DNA of 64,000 nucleotides from Schistocerca nitens (GCF_023898315.1 NC_064614.1:70878501-70942500), one strand, 5' to 3'; positions 34,306-46,465 are shown, numbered from the stretch's first letter. Numbers and translations: made by a program. The notes: generated by a model not told the origin, from the letters alone.

Positions 34306-34982
34306 GTTAAAGGCAAATTTACATGCTGAGCTTTTATTAGCACAGAATCCAATTATAAGTATTGAAATAAAGAAATAATTTGAGCCTCAGATATAGTCCA
34401 CGACTGAATAAATGTTGTATGCAGCCACGAGAAACATTTGAAAATTTTTGATCGTGAGATGATTGGAAGAAGAAGAGTCACGTATTGTTTTCTATGTCTT
34501 GTCCACTTCGGACGTATTTTGGCACACCGCCATTAATACTACATTATTTTATTAATAAATTCACGAGTTGCAGCCGAACGGCACTCGTAATTGCATAATG
34601 TAAATGTCGTACTTGAAACTGTGTTTTTATTTCAGAATATACTGTTATAGCTAACCTACATATGTTTTATTTTGTAGCTTTAGTCACTGTGAGATTGTCG
34701 GATGACTTGGCATGGTAAAAGTTTCCGTACTTCGACGCAAAAAGTAGTCCATCTCGATCCACCTGTCTTATTACGAAGTCCGATTTTAGTGAAAATACAG
34801 AGAGGAGAAACACGTTAAAAATACCTGAACGGACCTTTAGGAAAAAAAGCCATGCTCAATCATCGAGAGTTTTTATGAAACATATTTTACCAATCGGTAA
34901 ACTTATTTGATCTCTATTTAATATTCATTACATTATTTACTGTATTGTCTCGATGAAGATACAAAAAAGCTAAAAGTTAAAT
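34306..34982 (+). repeat. 5' LTR
   Basis: Aligns end to end with 44731-45426: shared blocks include 'ttggcacaccgccattaa', 'cggcactcgtaattgcataa' and 'tcagaatatactgttat'. Starts near 'gttaaaggc', ends near 'agttaaat'. Borders within a few bases. Confidence 0.85.
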
Positions 34983-35000
34983 TGGCCACTTCGTGTCTGG
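34983..35000 (+). promoter_or_regulatory. Candidate primer-binding site
   Basis: 'tggccacttcgtgtctgg' directly follows the 5' LTR and starts with TGG, as a site pairing with the 3' CCA of a tRNA would. The tRNA was not identified. Confidence 0.5.
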
Positions 35001-35533
35001 ATGCACTGTCATATGTAGTACATTGTCTTCCTTTTGCTACATGTTTATTGGATACTACAAACTGGATACGAGACTGCAATACATTGAAGTAAGACGAATT
35101 GTATATCGATACCTGAAATTACGCTGCAATCGCGGATACAAGGTAAGGCACCGCATCATTACATCACCAATCATGCCCAAGCGCTTAGTATTATCTTAGC
35201 TTGCTTGGAAGATCTATCACAATTTTCCGTTTCCGTAGTAGTGATTTTAAGCTACATCGCTGTCTCCTAAATTATTTTCATTATTCATACAGTGCAACAA
35301 TACAGTTATATCAGTTCACAATATGGGCGACTTTAGTTCTGTGCGATGTAATATGGCGTGCAGCCATTAGTGTTCAAAATTCCACCATTACTTACGAAAA
35401 TTATTTTCTTGTTCAGACATTGTCGCACACTAAGATTAATTTCTATATTTATTATGATTACACATACGAGTTTAAATTATTATTCTGTCACACATTACGA
35501 GTGACAGGGTAATGACCAGAAAACAATTATTGA

Positions 35534-37618
35534 CTATTCTGGTGACGTAAATTTAGAAAATAGACCGTCCACCAGTAATGTGCCTAAATCTAGTTCCAAA
35601 TCCATTTTTGTGTCTGACGTTATGCCTAACGGCGTGGTGGGGGCGGAACAGGTGCACCTCACTATTATTGCCAGTATGTCTGATGCTATTATGAAACAGG
35701 TGAACGAACAAGAACACATGATGACTGAAACAAAAATCAGATGGAATCCATTCATAATAAAATCACACAACATAAATAGAACATTGACGCACGTATCGAC
35801 CACTTTGAAAACAGCTCATGACGAGATAAAAACACAACATGATGAAAATAAATCAGATTTAGCTGCACTTAAAACGTCAAACGACACTTTGTGAAGCCGT
35901 GTTGCGGAGATAAATAACAGACTGACTGGACAAGTGTCCGACCTCAACGGGAAATTTTCAGAGCTTTCATCACTGCAATAAAACACACATAAGGATGTGA
36001 CAGATATTCAAGCACAAGTAAACAATTTCAGTAAAACATGCGAGTCTACAGATACTCAGATTAAATCTGATCCGGCAGTGCATGGTGATATAAAAACGCG
36101 TATTGCCGATGTCGAAAACAAGGTCGACACAAGTGACAAACAGCTTTCTGATAAAGTAAGACTACGCACTGATAACTATCTCTCGTGCATCAACAGAGGA
36201 TTTTACAGCTGGATAGAACAGATAGACAAATATTTTGACGATTGCTTACAAGAAAAACGGCCTGCTGTTGTCCACGACACTGTCGCGGAATTTATAAATA
36301 ACAACAAACACGTAATCAGTCAAGCAGCACAATCTGCCGCTGCGTTATCGAAACAGTTTGGCAAGTACGTACAACCAGTGTGCAACGACGGTGATAGTAA
36401 TCAAAACACACAGTTTGTCAATGAACTCAAGTACATTTATGGCACATACTCGCCGCACACTACGTACTCACAACAACAACAGTACGCACCTCGACATGAC
36501 ACACTGTACTTATGTCGTGATAATTATCAACAACATATTCCTTGCCATTCGCCAGTTGAACCTTACGGTAATTATTCTGGAAATAAGTATTACTATAATG
36601 CCAAGGAAGAGGAGAGCCTCATAAAACACAGAGAATTTCAGCCATTTATATCTGAAAAGAAGAACCGTATATTCTGTCATCTTTCTTAAAGTCTTCAGAA
36701 ATGCATTTCCTCGTACGTGGAGTGACCGTAAGAGAATGTCTTGTGTTGTCAGTTGTCAGTTAAATCCAAGGCGACGCAACTGTATGGGCGTATAATGAAG
36801 CCGACAGATGGGTCACATACGAACAATCTGAGTGAGCCTTTTCATCTAAATTGTGGTCACAATCTGTACAGGAACGACTTCGTAGGCAGATTGTGCATCC
36901 TGAACTATTCAGTCCTAAGAAGGGCAATTGGCGTCGGTAGTTTGAGAAATATTTAAATATGGGACATTTCCTTAACGAGCCGCTTGCAACGCTCGACATC
37001 CTCCGCCCATTAAAGTGAAGACTGCCGTTTAATATCAAAGGAAAACTTCTATACATCTCAGACAACGTCGCAGAGTATTTTCTCACATTGCTCGATTCTA
37101 TTGTTAGGCTTCACGAGGACCATCGTTCCGTACGGCATAACAATTGCTACAATGTTTACACCAGCGCCATGCAAAATACGCAGGCTAACCAACCCAACTC
37201 CGGCAGGCCCGATATATATATATATATACAACAAAACAAACATGCTCAGCACAACATAAACATCAATTATAACACTTCTTATTCTAGAGTCGGCAATCCA
37301 AATAAGAGACAGCGCAACAGCAACGACAACAACGTCTGCAATGGTAATAATAGTTATCAGAATGGTAACAAAAATTTTAAGACATACAAAAACATCTATC
37401 AATCCCCACAAAACCGGCACCAGACCGGGAGTAATGACAACTACGCTGCTCAGTATCAAAACACTGAGACGTCACCGCAGCAAAACAATTATACAGCAAT
37501 TGGCCCCCCCGCAAATGCAAACTCAAAACTGAAATGCGTCTACATACGCATAGGTGAGTCAAAACATGAGAACGCAACGACCGCCACTGTTCGGAGATTG
37601 GAAAAAATAATACCAAAA
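35534..37618 (+). pseudogene. gag of the 34-45 kb LTR element
   Basis: Frames at 35580-35894 and 35997-36689 encode a heptad-like, Lys/Asp/Glu-rich N-terminus ('HDEIKTQHDENKSDLAALK'), then 'KYFDDCLQEKRPAVVHDT'. The capsid region follows in broken frames near 36640-37020: 'NAFPRTWSDRKRMSC', 'LWSQSVQERLRRQIVHPELF' and 'KYLNMGHFLNEPLATLDILR', which parallels the capsid region of the intact gag at 53256. The end is Asn/Gln-rich (37088-37610) without a zinc knuckle. Stops at about 35892 and 36688. The SINE at 37633 interrupts the tail. Confidence 0.75.
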
Positions 37619-37632
37619 TGTAAATATTATCG

Positions 37633-37831
37633 CCAGCCGCGGTGGCCGTGGGGTTCTAGGCACTTCAGTCCGGAACCGCGTGGCTGCTACGGTCGCAGGT
37701 TCGAATCCTGCCTCGGGCATGGATGTGTGTAATGTCCTTAGGTTAGTTAGGTTTAAGTAGTTCTAAGTTCTAGGGGACTGATGACCTCAGATGTTGAGTC
37801 CCATAGTGCTCAGAGCCACTTGAACCATTTT
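37633..37831 (+). repeat. SINE family A with 14-bp target duplication
   Basis: Full-length: 'ccgcggtggccgtggggttc' head, 'ggttcgaatcctgcc' B-box, shared body. Flanked by exact 'tgtaaatattatcg' at 37619-37632 and 37832-37845, which partly overlaps its own terminal T-run. Confidence 0.95.
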
Positions 37832-37845
37832 TGTAAATATTATCG

Positions 37846-38483
37846 AAGTAATTAGTGCTACTCCACCTCCGTCTGTGCGTGCACCCACTACAAATCTGAC
37901 GACGCCAAACTAAACACAGTCACTACTGAGTCCCAAGTCGTGGCTGTGGAATATTTGGGTGGGGGGGGGGGGGGGGCACTTGAAGCTAAATTTATTACTT
38001 GACGCGCCCACTTTGCGACGGCGCAATTATCATGTACCTGGCAGTTGTATACAGCAACCATTATTATTCATAAGGTATTTTCATGCCGAAAACTTGTCTC
38101 ATGAACTGTCACAAGAGAACATACAACGTCTTTCATCGACCAATGAAAGTGTTTTGGCCCCATCTATGGTGTTGTGGGTGGTATTCCCACACAGGAGCGG
38201 CTGTTAGTGTCTTGTCCTCTGATTTTGACAAGAAAAGGTGTGAGTTTGAACCTGTACCAGAATATCCTGCCCAGAACTGTAAAATTTTAACTGCCGTAGG
38301 CAATAAGTCTTCTAGGGTTAAGAAACAGGTAAACAGGTATTTGTGGCAGTCAAGGTAGGTAATGGATTCGTACAATGGCTATTCCTCGTCGCCCAAAACC
38401 TGATCACTAATTGTATTTTAGGTTTAGATATATTGTGCGAGAAGGACGGCACTATGAACTTCTCCCAACGTAAATGTGTACAT
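37846..38483 (+). pseudogene. Aspartic protease region of the LTR element
   Basis: Contains 'WYSHTGAAVSVLSSDF' where retrotransposon proteases have 'D-T/S-G-A', so the catalytic Asp is His. Downstream are 'KILTAVGNKSS' and 'NCILGLDILCEKDGTMNF' (compare the second protease motif 'ILGxDxL'). 37961-37976 is a run of 16 G. The reading stops at the foldback element. Confidence 0.65.
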
Positions 38484-38680
38484 ACAAGGGAACCTCCCCA
38501 TCGCACCCCCCTCAGATTTAGTTATAAATTGACGCAGTGGATAGGCCTTGAAAAACTGAACACAGATCAATCGAGAAAACAGGAAAAAGTTGTGTGAAAC
38601 TATGAAAAAATAAGCAAAATATACAAAATGAGTAGTCCATGTGTAAGATAGGCAACATCAAGGACAATCTCAGCTCAGGA

Positions 38681-38750
38681 GCGCCGTGGTCTCGTGGTTA
38701 GAGTAAGCAGCTGCGGAGCGGGAGGTCCTTGCTTCGAACCCACCCTCGGA
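38681..38750 (+). repeat. tRNA-like sequence in left arm
   Basis: 'gcgccgtggtctcgtggtta' begins an A-box-like segment (T-G-G-N about 10 bases in), and 'ccttgcttcgaacccacc' is B-box-like. The spacing is that of a tRNA of about 70 nt. It is degenerate and without an identified anticodon. Confidence 0.55.
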
Positions 38751-39083
38751 TGAAAGTTTTACTTTCTATATTTTCGCAAAGTTACGATCTGTCCGTTCAT
38801 TCATTGACGTCTCTGTTCACTGTAATAAGTTAAGTGTCTGTGTTTTGCGACCGCACCCCAAACCGTGCGATTAGTAGACGGAAGGACGTGCCTCTCCAAT
38901 AGGAACCGAAAACATTTGATCGCACGGTCATAGGTCAACCGATTCCTCCACAGGAAAACACATCTGATATATTCTATACGACACTGGTGACGGCATGTGC
39001 GTCACATGACAGGAATATGTTGTCGACCCAACTAACTTGCACACTCGTCGAATGGGTAAAAAGATTCTTCTACCTTGCCCGAT

Positions 39084-39416
39084 TTAGGTTTTAATGTGGA
39101 TGTGATAATCACTCCCAAAAAAGTGATGAAAACATAAGAGTTTGTCACATAAACTGCAACAAATGAATGCAACAATTTTACAGTCGCACAGTTTTTCCTG
39201 TGCTCTGTCAAAACATATGTTTTTTACGTTTTCAAATGTTTCCGTGTGTAGACCGTCAAATCCTGCATATGTCCAAGCAAATCTAAACATGTCCTGGAAT
39301 TTTGGAGAGCGAAGTTGATTATGTGTGGGTGCCTGAACTTTAATAATTGTCTGAAAATAAAAAATTAAACTTTTCACTCGTGAGAAGATTTGAACCAAAG
39401 ACCTCTCGTTCCGCAC
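39084..39416 (-). pseudogene. Cys/His-rich frame inside the foldback element
   Basis: 110 codons. The C-terminal third has 'CDCKIVAFICCSLCDKLLCF' then HH, with a C-x-C, C-C-x2-C and x4-C-x-H-H pattern. This resembles the Cys-rich zinc-binding ends of some transposases (for instance of piggyBac type). The upstream half shows no recognisable domain. I read it as a truncated transposase 3' end; this is inference. Confidence 0.4.
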
Positions 39417-39447
39417 TTGCTCACGCTAACCACGGGACCATGGCGCT
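39378..39447 (-). repeat. tRNA-like sequence in right arm
   Basis: Inverted copy of the one at 38681-38750: 'gcgccatggtcccgtggtta' and B-box-like 'tctttggttcaaatcttc'. Confidence 0.55.
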
Positions 39448-39645
39448 CGCAAGCCGATACTCTCCTAGATGTTGCATACCTTGCGCATGGCCTACTCAGT
39501 TTGTATATTTTGCTTATTTTTTTCATAGTTCCACAGAACTTCTTCCTGTTTTCTCGATTGATCTGTGTTCAGTTTTTCAAGGCCTATCCCTGTGCCAACT
39601 TATAACTAAATCTGAGGGAGGTGCGATGGGGAGGTTCCCTTGTTA

Positions 39646-41240
39646 GAGATAAGGGCAGTGATATTTCAATTGACTTTGATACCAGGACACTGAAGCACGG
39701 TAAATACTGTATAGCGTACAAGAATCAGTTAATACAGGACACTGATGACATTGACACACAGACACACGCACCTGTTGCCAAGTTTGAGGACTTGAAACCA
39801 TTAATTATCAATAAGTTATCAGAAACCGCAGCTGTCACACATGATGAACGAAATGAACTTCATGATCTTTTGTCCCAGTATATGCAAGTATTTAGCAAAC
39901 AACCAGATGTGATCAAGACATATGTCTATAAAACAGAAGTTAAGACTCACCAGATTTTGTACCACAAAACCTATAATGTGATACTATCCCAGCGACCTGC
40001 TGTGTGGGATGAGTTGAAATAAATGTTAGAGTGGAAAATCATCGAATCTTGCACGTCACCGTACTGCAGTACTTTACTTGTTTTAAAGAAACCCAACGGG
40101 AATGTCAGAGCTGTTTTGGATGATCGTGCAATTAATGAGATTATTTTACCTGTTTGCACGAAACCTGAGAATTTAGAGCAGCAACTCCAGAAATTTTTAG
40201 ATTCTAAGTATTTTTCTGCGATAGATCTGACCAATTTGTTCTGGCAAGTCGCAGTCACACCAGATTCTAGAAAGTATACTGCATTTATATTCGGGGGGCG
40301 AACCTATCAATTTTGTGTTCTTCCCTTCGGTCTGAACGTCAGTTCAGGCGTGTTTGTCACCGCATTGGATACTGTACTTGGTGATGAATTGGTTGAATCA
40401 GTTACTCACTACATTGATGACCTGCTCATAGCTAGTAAGTCTTGGTCTCAACACATTGATACTTTGCAAAAGACTCTGCATAAATTTGCACAAGCTGGAG
40501 TGACAGCTTATCTCAAAAAGTCGAAACCTGCTTGAAGTAAAATTAAGTATCTTGGACATATTAATGCTCAAGGTATACGACCTGGCCCAGGTAAGTTAGA
40601 CGCAATTAGGAATTTTCCTATTCCACTGACTATAAAGCAATTGAAATCTTTCTTTCAACGATTTTTACCACACCAACTTCTAAACAGCAAAGATCTATGG
40701 AACCTACTCAAAAAGAATCAGATATGGATATGGTATGACCAGTGTCAGAAGGACTTCATTAGTATTAAGCATGTGCTGGTTAACATTTTGCGTCACCCTG
40801 ACTTTAATTTAGATTTTTGTTTGACATCTGACTCCTCATCCTATGGCTTAGGCTGTTGTTTGTTCCAAGGGTGTAAAGAATGGAGAACAAGAAAATGTGA
40901 AAATTATTAGTTTTGTGAGCCGTACACTTAGTGGATGTGGAAGTCCTTACTCTACCACAGAACTTGAAAAACTCTCTATAGTGTGGTCCTTTAAGAAATT
41001 CAGTTATTATTTGTATGGTAAGCACTCTAAAATTTATACTGACCACCAAGCTCTCGCATTTCTGTTAACTTGTAAGCTTGTACATCTAGATTATCACGCT
41101 GGGCTTTATCTTTGCAAAACTATTCCTTGGAAATTATATGTGGTAAGGGTAAATACAACATCATTGCCGACATTTTGTATCGCCTGCCTCAAGGCATTAA
41201 TGAGTGTAACTCTGACCTGGAGAATGTGAATGATTACCGA
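39646..41240 (+). pseudogene. Reverse transcriptase and RNase H of the LTR element
   Basis: 40023-40535 has the RT fingers/palm ('RAVLDDRAINEIILPV'), 'AIDLTNLFWQVAVTPDSRKY', 'LPFGLNVSSGVF' and an intact catalytic loop 'HYIDDLLIASKSW'. A stop (40533) separates 'KYLGHINAQGIRPGPGK'. RNase H follows in two frames: 'DFCLTSDSSSYGLGC', 'YSTTELEKLSIVWSFKK' and 'IYTDHQALAFLL', with the catalytic D, E and D kept. 'KGKYNIIADILYRLP' closes it. Stops at 40020 and 40533 and frameshifts near 40890 and 41110 inactivate it. These are Ty3/gypsy-type motifs. Confidence 0.9.
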
Positions 41241-41369
41241 ATACTTCTTATGCAGGATAAGCTATATCACCAGTATTATATCGCCTTGTGTAGAAATTTG
41301 ACTACGTTGCAGAAATCTGATCCTCTCTGGAACAAGGTAAAAGGTTTACTCACAAATTAACCTGACCAT

Positions 41370-42436
41370 CCTCTCTCTAACCGACATTTGATACATGATG
41401 GTGTGTTGTTTTATCGCCGTCGTCCTGAAGCCACTACTTGGCGTGTCTGTATTCCTAAGGATTATGAACGCAACCTAATTTGGTACACACATTTTGTTTG
41501 AGGTCGTTATGGTACAAATAAGCGCCTAGCTAAGCTTAGTACCTTCTGTTACTTTAGTGTTATGAGGCGTAAGATCCATAGTATACTCAAAAATTGTGTG
41601 ATTTGCCAAAAATCTAAACCGCTGAACTTACCTACGAAGGCTTATTTGCAATCTATTCTAACAATAAACCTCTAGAAATCGAAAGTTCTGACATAAGTGG
41701 TTCACATCCCACAAGGAGTGGTGGTGCGAAATATGCGACTACACTCCTCACGTGGGAAAACCAAAACCTACTTTATCCGAGAATGCTGCATACTATACTG
41801 GGTACAAGTGGCGTAAATTTCTCAAAAACAGTAGTATTAAGAGTATTTTTATCTCAAGGTATAGTCCCCAGTGTAATCCCATTGAACATGTGATCAGTGA
41901 GATTGACAGATTTACGAGAACTTACATTCCTACCAAACATACCAATTGGGTAACATTTTTGTCTTTTATTTGAAGAGGTACACAACAACCAAAATGTTTA
42001 TGAAACTCCGTAGACTCCTACTGAGCTCATGTTCGATCGCAGAGAAGACAACGATTGGACAACGCCGTTACCAAAACATTCTTTTCAGCTAACAGCACAT
42101 GACGAAACGGTAAGGGAAGTCTGTGCGATGCTGTCTGCGAAAGCCGAAATCAGGAGTAAGCATTATGCGTGCAGTGTCAAGAGGAAGCAGGAATTTAAAG
42201 CTGGTATGTTAGTGGTTTTGCGTACTCACCATAAGTCGTCTGCTCTTCAGCGGCGCAACGCGAAGTGGCGTATACTGTACAACGGTCCTTATGTTATTGT
42301 CAGCATTCCGCATCCTGATGCATATCAGCTGCAGCATCCCAAAACAAACCGAGTTATTGGACTACATGCTCACTGTGATCTTAGAGTATGCCATGTTCAA
42401 CAACAAACACATCTATGGATCATGATTAAGTTATAG
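41370..42436 (+). pseudogene. Integrase of the LTR element
   Basis: H2C2 zinc-binding part near 41490-41625 ('THFV' ... 'KIHSILKNCVICQKSK', with a stop). A later core piece at 41752-41973 reads 'ENAAYYTGYKWRKFL', 'IFISRYSPQCNPIEHV' (the Glu region) and 'EIDRFTRTYIP'. The first catalytic Asp segment is missing between them, so a deletion is likely. 42029-42436 is the C-terminal part with 'KAGMLVVLRTHHKSSAL' and 'ILYNGPYVIVSIPHPDAYQL' (the GPF/Y-like module of Ty3/gypsy integrases). Confidence 0.8.
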
Positions 42437-42972
42437 ACAACTATCAAATACACGTACCTCACAGTACATCTGCAGAGAAGCTATGTAGTATAAGAGTTTT
42501 ATTTCAGTTGTTATTGTCAGCAGCAGAAGGAGAAAGAAGAGATTCGTCTTCGCCGAATACTTACAGCAGGCACTTAAAATTCTAAAGTAAATTTTATATT
42601 AACATTTATACATGTCTGAAGAAGATATATGTTCAGCTTACGAGAGGGACTATCTGCACCGTCAGTCTTCGATTATTAACGACAGACTGAATACTTAATA
42701 ATTCTACACCCTTAAACTTTCACCTTGAAACAGACTGGATACGCATCTCACCACTGAACACACACACTTACGAGTAGCTAAGGCCACTCTTACACTGCAC
42801 ACTTACACGCGTGCCGCGAATATTTTTTGTTTTTGATTTTAGTTCATTGTTTATTTGTAGCTGTGTGCTTGGTCTTATTGCTGGTGGTATGGCATGTTGT
42901 GTCGTGTCTAATCCTCCTCTACCTCGGGCAACATCATTTGCAAAAGCAAAATATAGATCTATACTTGTAATG
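42437..42972 (+). other. 3' internal region of the LTR element, first part
   Basis: No known domain. A hydrophobic 64-codon frame at 42811-43005 runs into the next SINE. It could be a signal-peptide-like start of a lost gene, but nothing supports that beyond hydrophobicity. Confidence 0.35.
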
Positions 42973-43165
42973 AAAAAAAATTGCTCTAAGCACTATTGGA
43001 CTTAACATCTGAGGTCATCAGTCCTCTAGACTTCGAACTACTTAAACCTAACCAACCTAAGGACATCACACGCTTCCATGCCCGAGGCAGGATTCGAACC
43101 TGCGACCTTGGCAGCTGCGTGGTTCTGGACTGAAACGCCTAGAACCGTTCAGCTACAGAGCCCGG
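42973..43165 (-). repeat. SINE family A, minus strand
   Basis: Reverse-complement body, B-box 'aggattcgaacctgcgacc', head ending 'agagcccgg'. Flanked by an imperfect 12-bp duplication: 'atacttgtaatg' (42961-42972) and 'atatttgtaatg' (43166-43177). Confidence 0.92.
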
Positions 43166-43177
43166 ATATTTGTAATG

Positions 43178-44730
43178 ACTGCAAATACTGTAAATATTGT
43201 AAACTTATGTAAAGCTATATGTTAAATATTTCTGTGTGGACAATCATCCTTGTGTGAAGACAAGAGAAGTATGTTTCTAAGTTTATGCAAAGCCAATATG
43301 TAATATGTTTTTATGTATTGGTACCTATGTAAAAACCTATATGTAATATGTTTCTCTATATTTATCTGTATTTAGGTAGAGCGAAATTATACATGCTCAA
43401 TTCTATATGTTACCTATACTTGTTACATGTACCCATATGGGAAAAGTTATGAGACTTGCATAACCTGAATCTATTTGTGGACGTTTACTAAACGTCGTTG
43501 AACTTGTAACTACGAGAAACCTGGTATGCAAAACCGCATAATTGAAAAAGACTATTCACGATATATTGCTCTGTATGTAGACTGATGAACTATTTATGTT
43601 TGATATTTGTTTATAAACTGTTAAAGTAAAATCGTGTTAAAAATCGTTTGTGTAAAGACTTGTCAACGGACGTTTGTTCTACGTCACAACTACTTGTGTA
43701 CGAATATTTGCACATCGCCTGACCAACTGAGTACATGAAAAAACTGTCGTAGTGAAGTGCTCCGACTCTTTTAAGTCCATCTGAAATTGACATTCACTGC
43801 GTTGCATCTCTGTATCTCTGCAAGTCTGAATAGCAAGAACTGGTTCGCTATTTCACCTACGGTCGCTTTGTTCCAAAACGATGAAGACCACTCGACGGGT
43901 GGAGGAATTTTGGACGGGTCTTCAGGGAGCAAAATGTTCTCAGAAATGAGGGACACAGTTCCCAGGTCTAACCGAGAATCGTGCCGTCCCAGGTCCTGCT
44001 TCCATGCCTTCACGAACTTATGCTGTGGAATGGGAATCCGCCAGTCTTTTATCAGACAGTGTACGACCTAGGGAAAAAAAGCAGTGAAAGCAATCTAAAT
44101 AAACAGTGTGACCAGTGCAAAAATATAAACTGCGCAACGAGTGACCGCGCACACGCATCTGTGTCAAAACTGCGAACTCTGACATTTAACTGCCATAAAC
44201 AACGCTCACCTTTATAATGTTATCGTACGTTTCCGGTTCATGGAACTGTGAACGACGATACATTGTGAAAAGACGTTATATCTGAAACAAAAAACACTTC
44301 AGGCGCAATACTGAGCGAAAGAGAGTATCAGCAATAAGAATTTGTAATTTCATGTTAACGAATGTTGTAACTTTAGGATTTTGTACCTGTTTTAAATGTT
44401 AATCCACATTTGAGAAATCCATGATGACAAAGGTTGACTCTGCGACGTCGTGTGCACATGAACACACGGACTGAGTATATGCTATGTGTCGCCTCTCAAG
44501 GGCCGCGCTAGTACTGAACTTTACGCGACTGCGCATGCGCGGTAGACGCGATACGAACATAAAACTATTATGGGCGTTCGCGTCGCATTCAAATACTGAA
44601 AATCTATTTTGTGTAAATATTATGTTGTGTATTATATGTACGTGTATTTGTAAACTTACGTATGAAATGTGCTTTGGAGTGAGTTGCTCGCCTGCGGGTG
44701 TGTGCTTTCTCCTCGCAACTTAGGGGGCAG
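43178..44730 (+). other. 3' non-coding region of the LTR element and polypurine tract
   Basis: 43200-43420 repeats variants of 'tatatgtaatatgtttct' several times. No env motif seen. The last bases before the LTR, 'ttagggggcag' (44720-44730), are a plausible polypurine tract. Confidence 0.5.
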
Positions 44731-45426
44731 TTTAGAGGCACATTTGCATGCTGTGCTTCTATTAGCACAAAACGTAATTATAAGTAACGAAATAAAGGAA
44801 TCGTTTGAGCCATAGATGTAGTCCACGGCTGTATAAATACTGTATGCAGTCATTGGCAACATTTGAACGTTTTTGATTGTTAGGTGATTGGCAGAAGAGA
44901 CACCATTTGTTTTCTACGTCTTATCCAGATCGGACGTATTTTGGCACACCTCCATTAACACTACATTATTTTATTAATACGCTCACGCGTTGCAACCAAA
45001 CGGCACTCGTAATTGCATAATGTAAATGTCATACTTTAAATTGCGTTTTTATTTCAGAATATACTGTTATTACTAACCTATATATGTTTTATTTTGTATC
45101 TTTAGTCATTGTGAGATTGTTGGGTGATTTGGCATGGCAAATGGTTCCGTATTTCTGAGCAAGAAGCCGTCCAGTTCGATCCACCGTCGTCCTCGGGTGC
45201 TGTTTTTTTTTTTTTTCACGAAGTCCGATTTTAAACACAGAGAGAAGAAACACGGTTAAAAATTACATGAACGGACCTTTAAGAATAAAAGCCAGGCTCA
45301 AGTGCCGAGAGTTTGTATGAAACATATTTTACCATTCCGTAAACTTAATTGATCTCTACTTAATATTCATTACCATAATTCAGTGTACTGTCTCGATCCA
45401 GATACGAACGAGCTAAAAAAATAAAA
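44731..45426 (+). repeat. 3' LTR
   Basis: Counterpart of 34306-34982; starts 'tttagaggcac', ends near 'ataaaat', with an extra T-run at about 45205-45219. Directly followed by a Tc1-like relic. Confidence 0.85.
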
Positions 45427-45428
45427 TA

Positions 45429-46465
45429 AAGTTGGACAAAAATATGGGAACACCGCGAGAAACGCATACACGCACATAAATGCAGATGCTAGTCCTGCCT
45501 GCAGGCGGCGCTGTTACATTTGACCACGAATGGCACCTTGCAATGTCCTCAATACCTTGCTAGTGTCATTCGTGTTAATAACAGTCCTCCGTGTTGTTGC
45601 GAATGCGTTATGTCTGAGCTAAGTCAAGGGGAACATACGCAAAATTGTTGGTGCTCTTTTGAAAAGTGCGTTCGTAACCAAGGTAATGGAAGCGTTTGGT
45701 GTTTTAAGAGAGCCCATACCAAAGATTTACATAGCGTACACGGCAAGCGGAAAAATCATCATCCGCAAAGTCACAAAGGAAGTGTGTAATGAGTGATCAT
45801 GGCGGGCGTTGGTTGAAGAGGTCTGCGTCAAAAAATAGCAGGACGGTAACTGCAAAAGTCCCTGAAGAACTGAATGTCGCCATCACGGACACTCTCAGGG
45901 CCAAAAAAAGACGAAGGGGACACCAGAATTGCAGGACGAGTTGGACTTAGGAAACCATGCAACAATTATGCAAATGCCTGTACCAGGAAAATGTGATGCC
46001 GAAGTCATAAAAGATTTGGGGAATCATATCGCTGTATTTCATGACTCCATGGTTAATCTGCAACGTGGCCTTTTTGGCTGATCATATTCATCCCATGGTA
46101 CAAGGTTTCTCCCACAGTATTGATGCTGCGTTACAAGGTGACAGGGCTCTGTTCACACAAGTCGCATCGTCCAGGGCTGGTTTTGTGAGCGCGAAAATGA
46201 ATTGTCGTATCTCTTACGACCACTACAGTCACCAGTTCTCTATATTATTCAGTCATTGTGCACTGCTCCAGGGAGAAGGGTGTGTGACCGCTATCCACCT
46301 CCATCAGGAAGAATTATACAAGAGTCCGTAAAACTGTCCACAACCTGTATTTATCCATTCCAAGGCGTCTGGAAGCTGTTTTGAATGCCAACAGTTACGC
46401 TACACCGTAATAGGCACGGTAACGTGTTGTATGTTTAGTGTTCCCTTAATTTTGTTCACTCCCTG
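45429..46465 (+). mobile_element. Tc1-like relic
   Basis: The left end, with 'acaaaaatatgggaacaccg', pairs imperfectly with the reverse complement of the right end, with 'acaaaattaagggaacacta'. TA lies at 45427-45428 and 46466-46467. In between, frames near 46180-46390 read 'NELSYLLRPLQSPVLYIIQS' and 'APGRRVCDRYPPPSGRI', matching the Tc1 'LPAQSPDLNIIEHLW---RRVRDRxPPP' region. The Glu-containing motif is mutated. A different Tc1 family from 30822-32227. Confidence 0.75.

Larger units (their letters stand above)
38484..39643 (-). mobile_element. Foldback element with about 290-bp inverted arms, each with a tRNA-like sequence
   Basis: Starts 'acaagggaacctccccatcg' and ends with its reverse complement. 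The arms (about 38484-38775 and 39352-39643) match with scattered differences. It separates protease from RT in the host element. Flanks are 'cat' and 'tag', with no clean target duplication. The interior carries a minus-strand frame of 110 codons. Long arms and a small coding region suggest a non-autonomous or truncated DNA transposon. Confidence 0.85.
34306..45427 (+). mobile_element. Ty3/gypsy-type LTR retrotransposon, about 11 kb, with nested insertions
   Basis: Related sequences at 34306-34982 and 44731-45426 in direct orientation act as LTRs. Between them, in order: candidate primer-binding site, gag with coiled coil and Asn/Gln-rich end, protease, RT, RNase H, integrase, long 3' non-coding region, purine-rich tract. 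Two SINEs and one foldback element have entered. The LTRs differ at many positions, so it is old. A target duplication is not clear because a Tc1-like relic abuts the right LTR. Confidence 0.88.

Noticed and set aside
37633..37720. Functional tRNA gene in SINE heads
   Set aside because: Head is part of a dispersed SINE with body and target duplication; box sequences vary between copies.
42811..43005. Signal-peptide-like start of an env gene
   Set aside because: Only a hydrophobic stretch; it runs into a SINE and nothing downstream resembles Env.
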